Source of the DNA: a bacterium
Lineage (GTDB): Bacteria; Cyanobacteriota; Sericytochromatia; S15B-MN24; VGJW01
Reading direction: 5' to 3'
Assembly (NCBI GenBank): GCA_021781555.1
Contig: JAJXWQ010000036.1
Span: 1-36,833 of the forward strand
DNA: 36,833 nucleotides
Shown: positions 1 through 9,400 of the stretch, one piece after another
Layout of the letters: the number at the start of each line of letters is the position of its first letter
Position numbering within the stretch: the first letter of the stretch is position 1
The notes under the pieces: generated by a model
The model's input: the letters and a program-made list of their open reading frames with translations, nothing else
What the model was told of the DNA's origin: nothing
Database searches by the model: none
Translations under genes and position numbers: made by a program

Positions 1-1
1 A

Positions 2-58
2 GCAGCGGGCGGAGCGGCGGGCGGGGCGGCGGGCGGGGCCGCGGGCGGGGCCGCCGGC
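2..58 (+). repeat. 12-bp tandem repeat encoding an Ala-Ala-Gly-Gly linker
   Basis: About 4.75 copies of a 12-bp unit (consensus gcggcgggcggg) run in frame with the secretin gene and encode repeated Ala-Ala-Gly-Gly. The array may continue upstream of the window. It looks like a flexible linker before the secretin core and is a likely site of slippage-driven length change. Confidence 0.8.
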
Positions 59-964
59 ATGGGTCTGACGGTGGGCGAGATCCACTTCGCCAAGGGCAAC
101 ACCCTCCAGGACCTTTCGGTCCCCATCACCGAGGCCACCCCGCGCTTCATACCGCTCGAACGCGACAACAGCATGCTGGTCATCGCCAACAAGGAGGATC
201 TGGCGCTCATCGGCGAGGTCTTGCCGCGGATCGACAAGCGGCCTCGCCAGGTCTTGCTGCGGACCCAGATCGTCGAGCTCGACGAGGATGGGCAAAAGCA
301 GGTCGGCACGATCCTCTCCAAGCTGGCACCCAACGGCATCGGTCTCAACTTGTCAACCGGCGGCAGCGGCGCGTTCAGCGGCACCAACCTGTTCAGCGTC
401 GACCTGTCCAAGGGCAGTCCGTTCGCCAACCTCCAGGCTGCCATCTCGGCCCTGGTCGACGAGGACAAGGCCAAGATCCTTGCCAGCCCGACGGTCCTGG
501 CGATGAACAACCGGGACTCGAAGATCACGGCGACCCAGCAGGTATTGACGGGCATCACGGTCAACACGACCAGCCAGGGCCTGGGCTCCCAGGTCACCGA
601 GCAGACGCAGTTCCAGCCGGTCGGTGTCACGCTCGAGATCACCCCCCGGATCCTCCGCGACAACTCGGTCGATCTCTTCGTGCACCCGAACATCTCGTTC
701 CCCGGCCAGACGGTCACGGTGGCTGGAGCGGCCATCAACGAGCCGGAAACGCGGGACTACACCACCCAGGAGCTCCGGGTCATGGACGGCCAGACCCTGG
801 TCATTGGCGGCCTGATGCAAGATCGTGAGGATGAGACGGTCAACAAGATCCCCATCCTGGGCGATCTGCCCGTGATCGGGTTCCTCTTCTCCATGCGCAA
901 CAAGCACACCACGGAGTCCGAGGTCCAGATCTACATCACTCCGGAGATCCAGCCCGATGTCTAA
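2..964 (+). CDS. Secretin (PilQ/GspD family), C-terminal part, 5' end outside window
   Basis: This is the C-terminal domain of an outer-membrane secretin, the multimeric channel through which type IV pili or type II secretion substrates pass. The frame is open from the first bases, so the protein begins upstream. The first 19 codons visible are an Ala-Ala-Gly-Gly linker, followed by a short N-domain-like segment (VGEIHFAKGN) and then the secretin domain. Family signatures are the VLLRTQIVELDED stretch that opens the domain, a Gly/Ser-rich membrane region, the LASPTVLAMNNR block, and the terminal IPILGDLPVIGFLF motif with a QIYITPEI ending. The stop codon overlaps the next start by eight bases (957-964), which suggests translational coupling. 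PilQ and GspD cannot be separated without the N-terminal domains; the prepilin genes elsewhere in the window favour a pilus or pseudopilus role. Confidence 0.93.
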   Translation, partial: AAGGAAGGAAGGAAGGAAGMGLTVGEIHFAKGNTLQDLSVPITEATPRFIPLERDNSMLVIANKEDLALIGEVLPRIDKRPRQVLLRTQIVELDEDGQKQVGTILSKLAPNGIGLNLSTGGSGAFSGTNLFSVDLSKGSPFANLQAAISALVDEDKAKILASPTVLAMNNRDSKITATQQVLTGITVNTTSQGLGSQVTEQTQFQPVGVTLEITPRILRDNSVDLFVHPNISFPGQTVTVAGAAINEPETRDYTTQELRVMDGQTLVIGGLMQDREDETVNKIPILGDLPVIGFLFSMRNKHTTESEVQIYITPEIQPDV

Positions 965-1697
965 GCCACGGATTCGGATCCGCCTCCGCCATTTCCTGGG
1001 CCTCGCGATCGTCGGGGGGATTTCCCTGGCTCCTGGCTGCCGAGCGTTCAGCTACTATTTGTCGAACACGTCTTTTGCCATTTCGGCCACGCCGGGGTCG
1101 TTTGTTTGGAACCAGACCGACGCCAACGACGCTCCGAACGGGACGTGGAGCTCGGCGGTCACCGAGCCCATGCTCCACATCACGGGCGTACAGGGGTCCA
1201 ACCTCACGATCGTGGCCATCGAGGTCGAATGCACCTACATCTCGTCGCAGTTCTACGCGTACCCCAGCGACTTCGGCGCACAGGTCTATCCGGTCAACGA
1301 GGAACTCTCGCCGGGTGCCAGCGGATCCGCCGCGCTGGATTTCACCTTACCCGACGTCGACTCGGTCTTCGGCGTGGCCACCAACTCCATCCCGACCAGC
1401 CCCAGTTCGACGGTATCGGCGCCGGTCCTGCTCAATCCGGGCGGCGGGCTGGGCACGCAGGGCGTCTGGGAGTGGGAGGCGATCCCGCTCTGGAAGAATG
1501 CCTTCGGCCAGACCAACTTCACCGGGACCTCGGGCAACCTGGCCATCACCCAGGCCGCCGAGAAGAACGACGTTCCGTCGCCCCGCGCCAACGTGGTGAT
1601 GAATGTGCAGTACAATATGGCATCATCGGCCCAAAGTGGCGGTCTCGGGGGTAGCGGCGGCGGTGCCGGGGTACTGGCCATCCCGGCCCACCCCTGA
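957..1697 (+). CDS. Hypothetical exported protein, possible lipoprotein
   Basis: I do not recognise the family. The 246-residue product starts with a basic stretch (MSKPRIRIRLRHF) and a hydrophobic segment ending SLAPGC around residue 28. That could be a degenerate lipobox (Ala at -3, Gly at -1), so it may be a lipoprotein or a cleaved exported protein. The mature part is rich in Ser, Thr, Asn, Pro and Gly with few charges, as in extracytoplasmic beta-rich proteins, and ends in a Gly-rich tail. The ATG lies inside the end of the secretin gene (overlap ATGTCTAA), so the two are probably co-translated. By position it could be an accessory lipoprotein of the secretin system, but only the arrangement supports that. 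Confidence 0.7.
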   Translation: MSKPRIRIRLRHFLGLAIVGGISLAPGCRAFSYYLSNTSFAISATPGSFVWNQTDANDAPNGTWSSAVTEPMLHITGVQGSNLTIVAIEVECTYISSQFYAYPSDFGAQVYPVNEELSPGASGSAALDFTLPDVDSVFGVATNSIPTSPSSTVSAPVLLNPGGGLGTQGVWEWEAIPLWKNAFGQTNFTGTSGNLAITQAAEKNDVPSPRANVVMNVQYNMASSAQSGGLGGSGGGAGVLAIPAHP

Positions 1698-1800
1698 AAC
1701 CCGACGCGAACTGGCCCGGTCCAGCTCTCAGGGCTTGGCCGCAGACCTCGTCGGCGGCCCCTACCCTCGGCACCACGCCTTTCACCTTTTTTATGACGGC

Positions 1801-2565
1801 ATGAGCACTCTAGCGATGGCCCGGATCTTCTTCCGGGAGGCGATCCGCGATCGCGTTCTGAACCTCATCGGGCTCTTTGCGCTGGCAATGCTCGGGGCTT
1901 CGCTCTTCCTCGGCAATCTTTCGGCGGGCGATGAGGCCAAGGTCATCCAGGATTTCGGGCTCGGGATCGTCAACCTGCTGCTGGTCCTGGCCGCGCTTCT
2001 CATCGGCACCAGCGCGATCTACCGGGAGATCGACAAGCGGACGGTCTACGTGGTGCTCAGCAAGCCGGTGGCGCGGTGGCAGTTCCTGGTTGGCAAGTGG
2101 CTCGGCCTGGCGGCGGTCCTGGCGGTCCTGGCCGGAGCCATGGCCATCGCCTTCTTCGGGTTGATCTGGCTGCAGTTCCACGGGTTCAACCCCCTGTTCG
2201 CTGCGGCGATCGGATTCATGTACCTCGAAGCGCTGGTCGTGGCGGCCATGGCCTTGCTCTTTGGCAGCTTGACGAGCCCGACCCTGTCCTCGGTGTACGT
2301 GCTCGGCCTGTATGTGGTCGGGCACAACTCGCAGATGCTCCTCCACCTGAGCGACCGCGGCGCGGCGCCGGCCTGGGTCCCGGCCGTCGGGCGGTTTCTC
2401 TACTATGCGCTACCCAACCTGGCGGTGCTCAATATCAAGAACCAGGTCGTGTACGGGCACGGGGTCCCACTGGCAGCGGGACTCTGGGCCGTGGTATACG
2501 GGCTCGGCGTGGTGGCGGCGCTGCTGAGCCTGTCTGCCCTGGCCTTCGCCACGCGGGAGATCTGA
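1801..2565 (+). CDS. ABC-2 type transporter permease
   Basis: This is a membrane subunit of an ABC-2 type exporter with about six hydrophobic segments over 254 residues. The cytoplasmic loop IYREIDKRTVYVVLSKPVAR followed by FLVGKWLGLA is typical of this permease family (NosY-like). The frame is open upstream to 1603, but that extension is not protein-like, and the ATG at 1801 opens directly into MARIFFREAIRDRVLN, the usual N-terminus of such permeases. No clear Shine-Dalgarno sequence precedes it. The stop TGA shares a base with the ATG of the TPR gene (TGATG). No ATP-binding subunit is encoded nearby, so the partner ATPase must lie elsewhere. The substrate is unknown. Confidence 0.85.
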   Translation: MSTLAMARIFFREAIRDRVLNLIGLFALAMLGASLFLGNLSAGDEAKVIQDFGLGIVNLLLVLAALLIGTSAIYREIDKRTVYVVLSKPVARWQFLVGKWLGLAAVLAVLAGAMAIAFFGLIWLQFHGFNPLFAAAIGFMYLEALVVAAMALLFGSLTSPTLSSVYVLGLYVVGHNSQMLLHLSDRGAAPAWVPAVGRFLYYALPNLAVLNIKNQVVYGHGVPLAAGLWAVVYGLGVVAALLSLSALAFATREI

Positions 2566-3380
2566 TGGCCGTCGCGCAGTCGAAGCTGCATTCGGCGCGC
2601 CGGACCTGGAGGCCGGCTGGCTTCCTAATGGGCCTGGTGGCTTCGGGAGCGTTGGCGCTTTTTTCCCTGGCGCGCTGGCAGGCGGCACGCGGACCCGAGG
2701 CGGGCTTGCTGTCCGTGCCTCCGGCGCAGATCCTCGAGGTCGGCGCCTGCGGCTTCGACAACCTGTTGGCCGATGCCTACTACCTGCGCTTCTCGACCTA
2801 CTGGGGATTCTGGCTGACCCACGGGCGCAAGTTCCACAACCTCTACCCCCTCCTCGATCTCATCACCGACCTCGACCCCAATTTCCATTCGGCCTACGAG
2901 GTGGGTGCGCTGGCGCTCTCGGACGAGGGACAGGTCGATCGGGCCGTGGATCTGCTCGACAAGGGGGCGAGCCGGCATCCGAGCGACTACTGGTATCCTT
3001 ACCAGGCCGGATTGATGCTCTTCCTCTACAGCGACCACTGGGTCGAGGCGGCCAGGTACTTCGGCATGGCTGCCGCCAAGCCCGGTGCCGACCCGTCTGC
3101 CGCTTACTTCGAGGCCCGGATGTTCAACGTCGCCCACCGCAGGACGGATGCGATCGACGAGTGGATCAAGATCTACCTGTCGGGCGACAGGGACATGGCC
3201 AGGGTGGCAGCCAGCTCGCTCGCGAAGCTGTTCCACATCAAGTCGACCTGGATCGACCTCTACCTCTCGGATAACGCCCTGGCCCATCGTCTTGCCGGCC
3301 GCGCGCTCTTGCGCGCCGGGGTCGACCTCCACTTTCTGGACCAGACCGCCCAGACGCTGGCCCTCAACACGAACCGCTAG
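2565..3380 (+). CDS. Membrane-anchored TPR-like repeat protein
   Basis: The 271-residue product has one N-terminal membrane segment (about residues 20-40, GFLMGLVASGALALFSLA) and then an alpha-helical part with TPR-like helical pairs. Examples are LLDLITDLDPNFHSAYEVGA, ALSDEGQVDRAVDLLDKGAS and FNVAHRRTDAIDEWIKIYL. It is probably a periplasm-facing or membrane-tethered assembly protein. Its start overlaps the permease stop by one base, so the two are likely translationally coupled and may work together. The TAG stop at 3378-3380 is part of the CTAG that opens the downstream repeat array. No enzymatic motif is visible. Confidence 0.8.
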   Translation: MAVAQSKLHSARRTWRPAGFLMGLVASGALALFSLARWQAARGPEAGLLSVPPAQILEVGACGFDNLLADAYYLRFSTYWGFWLTHGRKFHNLYPLLDLITDLDPNFHSAYEVGALALSDEGQVDRAVDLLDKGASRHPSDYWYPYQAGLMLFLYSDHWVEAARYFGMAAAKPGADPSAAYFEARMFNVAHRRTDAIDEWIKIYLSGDRDMARVAASSLAKLFHIKSTWIDLYLSDNALAHRLAGRALLRAGVDLHFLDQTAQTLALNTNR

Positions 3381-3783
3381 GCCTTTTGCAGTTTGAACGG
3401 GGCCCTCTGCGCGGTCGCTTCGCTGCGCAACCGGGCCCCGTTTGACTCATCGGGCTCGATCCCTACTCTAGGCCTTTTGCAGTTTGAACGGGGCCCTCTG
3501 CGCGGTCGCTTCGCTGCGCAACCGGGCCCCGTTTGACTCCTCGGGCTCGATCCATTCAAACCGGGAGCACTCTAGGCCTTTTGCAGTTTGAACGGGGCCC
3601 TCTGCGCGGTCGCTTCGCTGCGCAACCGGGCCCCGTTTGACTCCTCGGGCTCGATCCATTCAAACCGGGAGCACTCTAGGCCTTTTGCAGTTTGAACGGG
3701 GCCCTCTGCGCGGTCGCTTCGCTGCGCAACCGGGCCCCGTTTGACTCCTCGGGCTCGATCCATTCAAACCGGGAGCACTCTAG
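3377..3783 (+). repeat. Array of four ~104-bp hairpin repeats bounded by CTAG
   Basis: Four head-to-tail units begin at 3377, 3468, 3572 and 3676, with a closing CTAG at 3780-3783. The first unit is 91 bp, with a 13-bp deletion near its 3' end; the other three are 104 bp and identical. Each contains an inverted repeat in which AACGGGGCCC pairs perfectly with GGGCCCCGTT. An inner TGCGC/GCGCA stem continues the hairpin around a GC-rich loop. The unit ends carry inverted GTTTGAAYGG. The first CTAG supplies the TAG stop of the TPR gene. Related copies lie at 14811-14841, 20385-20440 and 33087-33194. This array fills most of the 584 bp between the TPR and prepilin genes. Confidence 0.95.
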
Positions 3784-3888
3784 GCTTGCCTCGCGCGGAC
3801 CGCGGTCGGAACTCGACGGGCAGCCCTGCTTCCGGCTGAAGCGTGACCCTGGCGGAGTCCAAATATCTTCAAGATCAGGGCGTGAGAA

Positions 3889-3919
3889 TTGACGGTCAAG
3901 CGTGTACATGGGCTATGAT
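3889..3919 (+). promoter_or_regulatory. Candidate sigma-70 promoter for the prepilin gene
   Basis: TTGACG (3889-3894) and TATGAT (3914-3919) are separated by 19 bp, which is long but tolerable. Predicted transcription would begin around 3926, just upstream of the AGGAG at 3951-3955 and the GTG at 3965. The -10 box lies downstream of the more upstream ATG codons, which argues against them as starts. Confidence 0.5.
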
Positions 3920-3964
3920 GGTGGGCAGTTTCAAGCATGTGGGAAGGCCGAGGAGAACAAGTAC

Positions 3965-4585
3965 GTGATCAGGACAAGGAAGCACGGGGGATTCACCCTG
4001 ATCGAGGTCACCCTGGCGATCGTCATCGGAATCATCATGATCGCCGGTGCCACGCTCATCTACCAGCAGGCCAAGCGCTCGGCCGGCAACAGCAAGGCCA
4101 ACGAGAAGGTGCTGGCCTTCCAATCCTTGGTCGAGCAGTACGCGGCCCAGAACTCCGGGATCTACCCCACCGCTGTAAGCGATGTCAACGCCTTGTGGGC
4201 CCGTCAGCGGCCCGATGACTGGAACAAGAGCCCGTGGGGAGGGGTCCTCGGGTCTGACTTCGCTCCTACGGATCCAACCACAGGAATCGGCGTCATTACC
4301 GACGTCAGTGGCACCACCATCTGCACGCCGATTGCTCCCTACTCGGCTAACACGACGACTGCGGTACCTGCGAATGCTGTTACCACGGCGCCGCCTTTGG
4401 CGGCAAACACCACAATCGAAGCCTCGCTTGTCGGGGGCTTGGTCTATGACACCGTCGCGGCGGATAGCACCGCAGCTTACGCGGATTTGCAATCTGGCAC
4501 GACGACGGTCAAGGATTATGCAGTCTACATCATGGACGATCAGGGTCGTGGACCCAACTTCGTGACCGGCGGCAAGACCAACTAG
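3965..4585 (+). CDS. Type IV prepilin/pseudopilin-like protein
   Basis: This product is assembled into a pilus or pseudopilus after cleavage by a prepilin peptidase. The chosen GTG start gives the leader MIRTRKHGG followed by FTLIEVTLAIVIGI. That is a class III signal: basic leader, Gly at -1, Phe at +1 and Glu at +5, then a hydrophobic helix. AGGAG at 3951-3955 sits nine bases before the GTG. Upstream in-frame ATGs (3902, 3908) would give an unusually long leader and would overlap the candidate promoter. The mature protein (about 197 residues) has an N-terminal helix followed by a Thr/Ala-rich globular part. It ends convergently with the glycosyltransferase gene. Whether it is a major pilin or a GspG-like pseudopilin is unclear. 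Confidence 0.88.
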   Translation: MIRTRKHGGFTLIEVTLAIVIGIIMIAGATLIYQQAKRSAGNSKANEKVLAFQSLVEQYAAQNSGIYPTAVSDVNALWARQRPDDWNKSPWGGVLGSDFAPTDPTTGIGVITDVSGTTICTPIAPYSANTTTAVPANAVTTAPPLAANTTIEASLVGGLVYDTVAADSTAAYADLQSGTTTVKDYAVYIMDDQGRGPNFVTGGKTN

Positions 4586-4679
4586 GCATCCCTTCTCGGT
4601 AACCTGTAGCGGGGGAAGCGGGCTCGTGTTCGGGCGGCCGGGCTGACAGTGTCCGGCCAAGATCCTGGCCTGCATGGTA

Positions 4680-6428
4680 TCAGCGGACGGGCGCGGGGCG
4701 TCTTTTTGCTTCCGGTCCGGTGCGCTCCGTCGGCCTCGCTAGCCTGGACCGGTCGATGCGGAATACTCCCGTGGGTCGACCAGTGCTTGTGCGGACAATC
4801 TCGATAAGACCGGGCACGGCCCGGTTCAGCTGCTGGACCATCTTGAGTGTCAGATCCTTGCCCCCGACCATCGATGGCCCCATGAGCAGGTACCTGATCT
4901 GGGTGTGGGCGATTTCGTCCAGCATGACCGAGGGATTGAGAAGAACCGTCAGGCTGGGTCTATTCACCAGCAAATGGAAAATGGGCTCGTACTGGGTGGC
5001 GGCGAGCTCGTCGGGAGGAACTTCCCTGGCGAATCCCTTGAAGAGCTCCGCGAGCCCTCGGGAGTCCCCCTGACGCATGGCGAGGCCCTGATGGATGGTG
5101 AACTCGTGTTGCGGCAGGGCCCCTGCCGCCCCGAGCGCCAGCAGGCTCCCGAGCGTGAGCAAACTTACGCTGCGCCAGGGGAGGCGCCAGCCCCGGGTAG
5201 CCTCCACCACAGCGGTGAGTGTCAACGCCAAGCCGACCGGGAGGACAGGCATGAGGAGGCGCACGTAGAGGTACTCGCCCAGGTTCAGGAAGCCCGCGCT
5301 CCACGCCCAGATCAAGACCAGGTAGGCGCAGATCGAGGCTGCCGCAAGGCGCCGCTCCACCCGCAGACCTGAAGCACTCGACACCTTCTCCGCCCCGGAG
5401 CCGTCGATCTCGAGTCGGCCCCTTTTCCCTGCCCACCAGAGGCCAAAGGCGATGAAGCCAGCCGCGAGCAACCCCAGGCTGATATAGGCCGGATTGGTGT
5501 ACTGGATCGGCGTACGCCAGGGATGATCCGCGAGGAAGACCCCAGGGAAGAGGAAAGGCGCCAGGCCGAGGTAGACGACGTACAGCGCGGAGAATCCCAG
5601 GGAGAGCGACAGCACGACCGCCGAGGCCCCGGTATGCGCCCATTGCGACGCGTACCCGTAGGAGTGATGAGCGAGCACCCACGCGACCCATGGAGCCAGG
5701 AGCAGGGCCACGGCGGCGCCATAGGAGAGAGCTGCCTGCCAGCGGCGCCGCCAGAGCAGTACCACGACCGCGACCAGAGGCAGGATGGCGGCCGCGTAGC
5801 GCACGAGGATCGCAGCGGCGATCGTCACGGCAACGGGAAGCAACCGGCCTGCCGAGGGCCGCTCGAGGTAGCGATGCTGCAGCCACCACGCCGCCACGAA
5901 GACCAGGGCGAACGGGAGGTCCGACATCGTGGTGGCGCCCAGATCCGAGTACATGGGATCGAGCGCGACCAGCGTGACGGCGATCAGAGCGAACCAGGGC
6001 GAGATCTTGAGCCGTCGGACGATGAAGAGGTACGCCACGAGGAGGAAGGCCGCCCCGAGGACATTGACCGAGATCTGCATCGCGGTGATCTGTCTCGTCA
6101 GAGGCGGAGGCACCACCTTGAAGAACAGGGAAAGGAACGCCGGGAAACCGATGGGGAAGCGATCCGCTGGCACTGGAACCGGCGCCCAGGGGATGATGTA
6201 TCCCTTCCCCTGGGCCAAGGCCTGGGCAAAGCAGATATAGGATGCGTCGTCGTTGTACATCCCCGGGAACCCGAAGATCGTGTTCTGCCAGGCCCAGGTG
6301 AAGCCCGTCGCGAGCACTCCGACAAGGATCAGATGGGGCAACCAGGCCAATATCAGCCGCCAGCCGGCAGGACGTCGGGACCGGGCGGCCGATGCGCCCG
6401 CCTGGATCTCGGTATCTAGGGTCGCCAC
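4680..6428 (-). CDS. GT-C fold membrane glycosyltransferase (ArnT/PMT-like)
   Basis: This polytopic protein of 582 residues has about ten or more hydrophobic segments. It resembles the dolichyl/undecaprenyl-phosphate-sugar transferases of the GT39/GT83 type, which move a sugar from a lipid carrier to a protein or lipid on the outer face of the inner membrane. After the first membrane segment it has the acidic pair in MYNDDASYI, the position of the catalytic acidic residues in the first external loop of GT-C enzymes. It also has ALDPMYSDLGATTMSDLPFA, a family-like second loop with further acidic residues. The start is GTG. The last 35 residues are basic and Pro/Arg-rich. The acceptor is unknown; glycosylation of pilin or surface polymer is a guess from the neighbourhood. 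Confidence 0.85.
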   Translation of the reverse strand: MATLDTEIQAGASAARSRRPAGWRLILAWLPHLILVGVLATGFTWAWQNTIFGFPGMYNDDASYICFAQALAQGKGYIIPWAPVPVPADRFPIGFPAFLSLFFKVVPPPLTRQITAMQISVNVLGAAFLLVAYLFIVRRLKISPWFALIAVTLVALDPMYSDLGATTMSDLPFALVFVAAWWLQHRYLERPSAGRLLPVAVTIAAAILVRYAAAILPLVAVVVLLWRRRWQAALSYGAAVALLLAPWVAWVLAHHSYGYASQWAHTGASAVVLSLSLGFSALYVVYLGLAPFLFPGVFLADHPWRTPIQYTNPAYISLGLLAAGFIAFGLWWAGKRGRLEIDGSGAEKVSSASGLRVERRLAAASICAYLVLIWAWSAGFLNLGEYLYVRLLMPVLPVGLALTLTAVVEATRGWRLPWRSVSLLTLGSLLALGAAGALPQHEFTIHQGLAMRQGDSRGLAELFKGFAREVPPDELAATQYEPIFHLLVNRPSLTVLLNPSVMLDEIAHTQIRYLLMGPSMVGGKDLTLKMVQQLNRAVPGLIEIVRTSTGRPTGVFRIDRSRLARPTERTGPEAKRRPAPVR

Positions 6429-6479
6429 TTCGTTTTCGAACCTCTGCCGGATTGTAGCCCAAGGCTCCGATGGCTCATC

Positions 6480-9400
6480 CTAGAGCAACGGCATCGGCGC
6501 GCCGGAAACGCCAGATGAGGCCGGCTTGGCGGCGACCAGGCTACGGATGGCGAGGATCTCCTGGTGGAGGCCCTCGACCTTGGAAGCGTGCGTCGAGAGC
6601 ACCTTGGTCACCTGCTCGTCCGATTCCCGGGCGGACTCGTAGAGCTTGAGCACCAGCTGCATCAAGCCCGTGACCTTCGTGTACTGCTCGGTATGCTGCT
6701 CGGCCATCCGGCGCAGGCTCTCCTCGACGCGATCCTTGAACTGCTCGGAGTCGGCACGGGTGCGGTAGGCTTCCTGGGACAGGTGCTCGATGTCCCGGTG
6801 CAGGCCGATCAGCTCGGGGTGGTCGGGCAGGGCCGTGAGGGCCGAGGCGACCAGCTGCTCGGTGCGTCCGGTAAGCTCTGCCAGGCCCGAGGCCTCGGAT
6901 TGCATCCGCTCCTCGAAGCGCCGGAAGATATCCTGGGTGGTGGCGGCCTCCTGGGTCATCTGGTTGCGGAGGTCCGCGACACCCGAGGCGATCTGGTGGA
7001 CCTCGATGGCGACGTTTTCGTCGCGTTCGCGGGCCGCGGCGAGCTCGCCGGACATGCGCCGGGCCAGCTCTCCGATCGCCTGCTCGAGCTGGCCCTGGTG
7101 GCCCTTGAGCGCATCCATTTCGCTGCCGAGCTCGGTCCTCATGGCCGCGAGCTCCCGCTGGCGGGTCTCGGCCTCCTGGTAACGCTGCCAGGCCGCCTCC
7201 TCCCGCAGGGCCGCCAGATCCTTCTCCCGCTCGGCCTGCGCCTCGCCGACGAGGCGATCCTCGAGCCCGGCGCGCTCCTGGGCCATGCGCACCTCGGCGC
7301 GGTAGACCTTGTCCTCGAGCTCGGTGATCTTGGCCTCGTCGCGATCCTGGCCGGCCCGGAGCTCGCTCCGGAAGGCCGCCTGGCGATCTTCGGCCTCCGA
7401 CAGGAGTACCTTCAGGCGGTTCTCGAGCTCGTCGATCTCCTTGCGGAGCTGGCCCTCGCCGTACTCGCGGACCGCGTCGAGCTGGGCGATGCGGGCCACG
7501 GTGCTCGACAGCGCCTGGCTGATGGCCTCGGTGGCCCGGCGCTCGGTCTCGCCGATATGGGCGGAGAACCGCCGCTCGAGGTCGCCGATGAACTGGTTGA
7601 CCGTGTCCTGTTGCCACTGGTGGAGGGCATCGAGCTCGGCGTCGAGCTTGGCCTGCGAGACGGTGACGCGGCGCTCGAACTCGCCGCCGAGCTGCTCGAA
7701 GTGGAAGAACTTGTCGGCCTGCGACGCCACGGCGGCAAACAGCTCGGTGAGCTTGGCTTCGACGTGTCCCGTGAGCTTCTCGGCCTCTTCCTCCTGGAGA
7801 AAGACCTTGCCCTTGAGGTTGTCCATGTCGCGCTCGATGCGCTGGCGCCTGGACTCGAGGTCCTCGGACTGGCGCTGGATCCGGTCGATCGCCTGGTCCA
7901 TCACGATGCGGAGCTTCTCGACGTCTCCCTCGCGGTCGAAGATGCGCTGCTGCATGTCGGCAATGTCCTCGTTGACCTTGCGCGACACCTGGCGAGCGCG
8001 ATCCTCCCAGTCGGCCTGGCCCTCGTGGAACCGGCTCGTGATGTTCTTGAGCTCGGCGCGAATGTCCTCCATGGCCGCGACCTGAGCGCGCACCGACGCG
8101 ACGTCCGAGGCCGCCTGGCGGCGGATGTCGTCCAGCTCCGCGCCAAGCCTGCCCTTGAGCTCCTGGAAGTCCGCCTCGAGTTCGGTGGCGATCTGGGCAG
8201 CCTTGCTCCCCTCGACCTTGGCGTTGGCGGCGTCGTGGGTCACCTGGCGCAGGACCTCGCGGGTCCGGCTCTCGAGGCCCTCCATGGTGCGGTTGATCTC
8301 GTCCTGGCGTCCAAAGAGGTCCTCGGAGAGCCGGCCCTGGATGTCCAGGACGGCCTTGCCGAGCGTGTCCTCGAGGTCGGAGAACTTGCGCGTCAGCGTG
8401 GACAGGCGCTTCTCCACGCCGGACATCGCGGTGCGGGAGTCGGACTCGTTGTCGAAGAGCTTGGTCTTGACGTCCTCGACCAGGGCCGACAGGGCCGCGG
8501 GATCGGGCTGCGAGTCGAATTGGCTGCGCATCTGATCGAAGGCCGCTGCCAGGGCCTTGAGCTTGCCCTGGTGGGCGCCGAGGATCTCGTGGACCTGCTC
8601 GCGCGTGTCGGAGATCGTCAGCTCGAGAGAGTGCTGGAGCTGGCCGAGCATGCGCTCTTGGTCCTTGGCCTGGTGGCGCAGCGCCATCTGCACGCGGTTG
8701 GCGACGGCCATCGGCGTATCGCCGTGGATGGGGATCTCCTCGATCCCGGAAGTCCAGCGGCGGGCAGCCTTGCCGAGGCGATCGCGATCCGTCGGCATCG
8801 GGCGATCCAGATCGATGTCGTCGAGGTCGAAGCTATCGGCGGGCAGGTCGGGGTCGAGCGGCTGGCCGGAAAGAGGCTCGCTGGCAGCTCCTGGCCAGCG
8901 CCGCCGGGTCGCGATGGCGAGCGCCGCCAGCAGGGCGATCACCGCGCCGGCCCCCAGCGCGGTGAGGACGGGCCCGAGGTCGGAATCGGCCACGATCTGC
9001 TGCGGCGGATCCAGGGGCAGCTCCATCCGGACCTCTTGATCGGACGGGAAGGTGAGCTCCCCCTGTGCCGCCTCGGCCTTGGGCAGCTGCACGACCAGGA
9101 ACCAGTCTGGTTCGGCAACGCGGGCGAAGGAGAGGATGTAGGAATGCGTCTCGAGCGTGCCTTCATCCGTCGTGAGCATCGGCATGAGGGCCTTGCGCTC
9201 CACACCAAGGATCTGGCCGCCCGGGTTGTTCAGGACGTTGCCCAGGGCATCGAGCAGGAAGCAGCGGCCATCCTGGCCGACCTTGAACCCGTCGAGCGGG
9301 CCCGTGAACTTGGTGAGCGGAACGGATACCGAGGCGACGACCCGGTCCTTGGCGTCGTAGACGGCGGCCTCGACGACCTTGCCGGTGGTGGCGTCCTGCA

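Noticed and set aside
3377-3783. A CRISPR array
   Set aside because: The units are direct 104-bp repeats with no unique spacers between them, and no cas genes are present.
3377-3783. Small coding frames inside the repeat array
   Set aside because: The short minus-strand frames repeat the same peptide because the DNA repeats; there is no ribosome-binding site or independent support.
4636-4658. Intrinsic terminator between the prepilin and glycosyltransferase genes
   Set aside because: A GGCCGG/CCGGCC stem with an 11-base loop exists, but there is no T-run on either side and such stems are common at this GC content.
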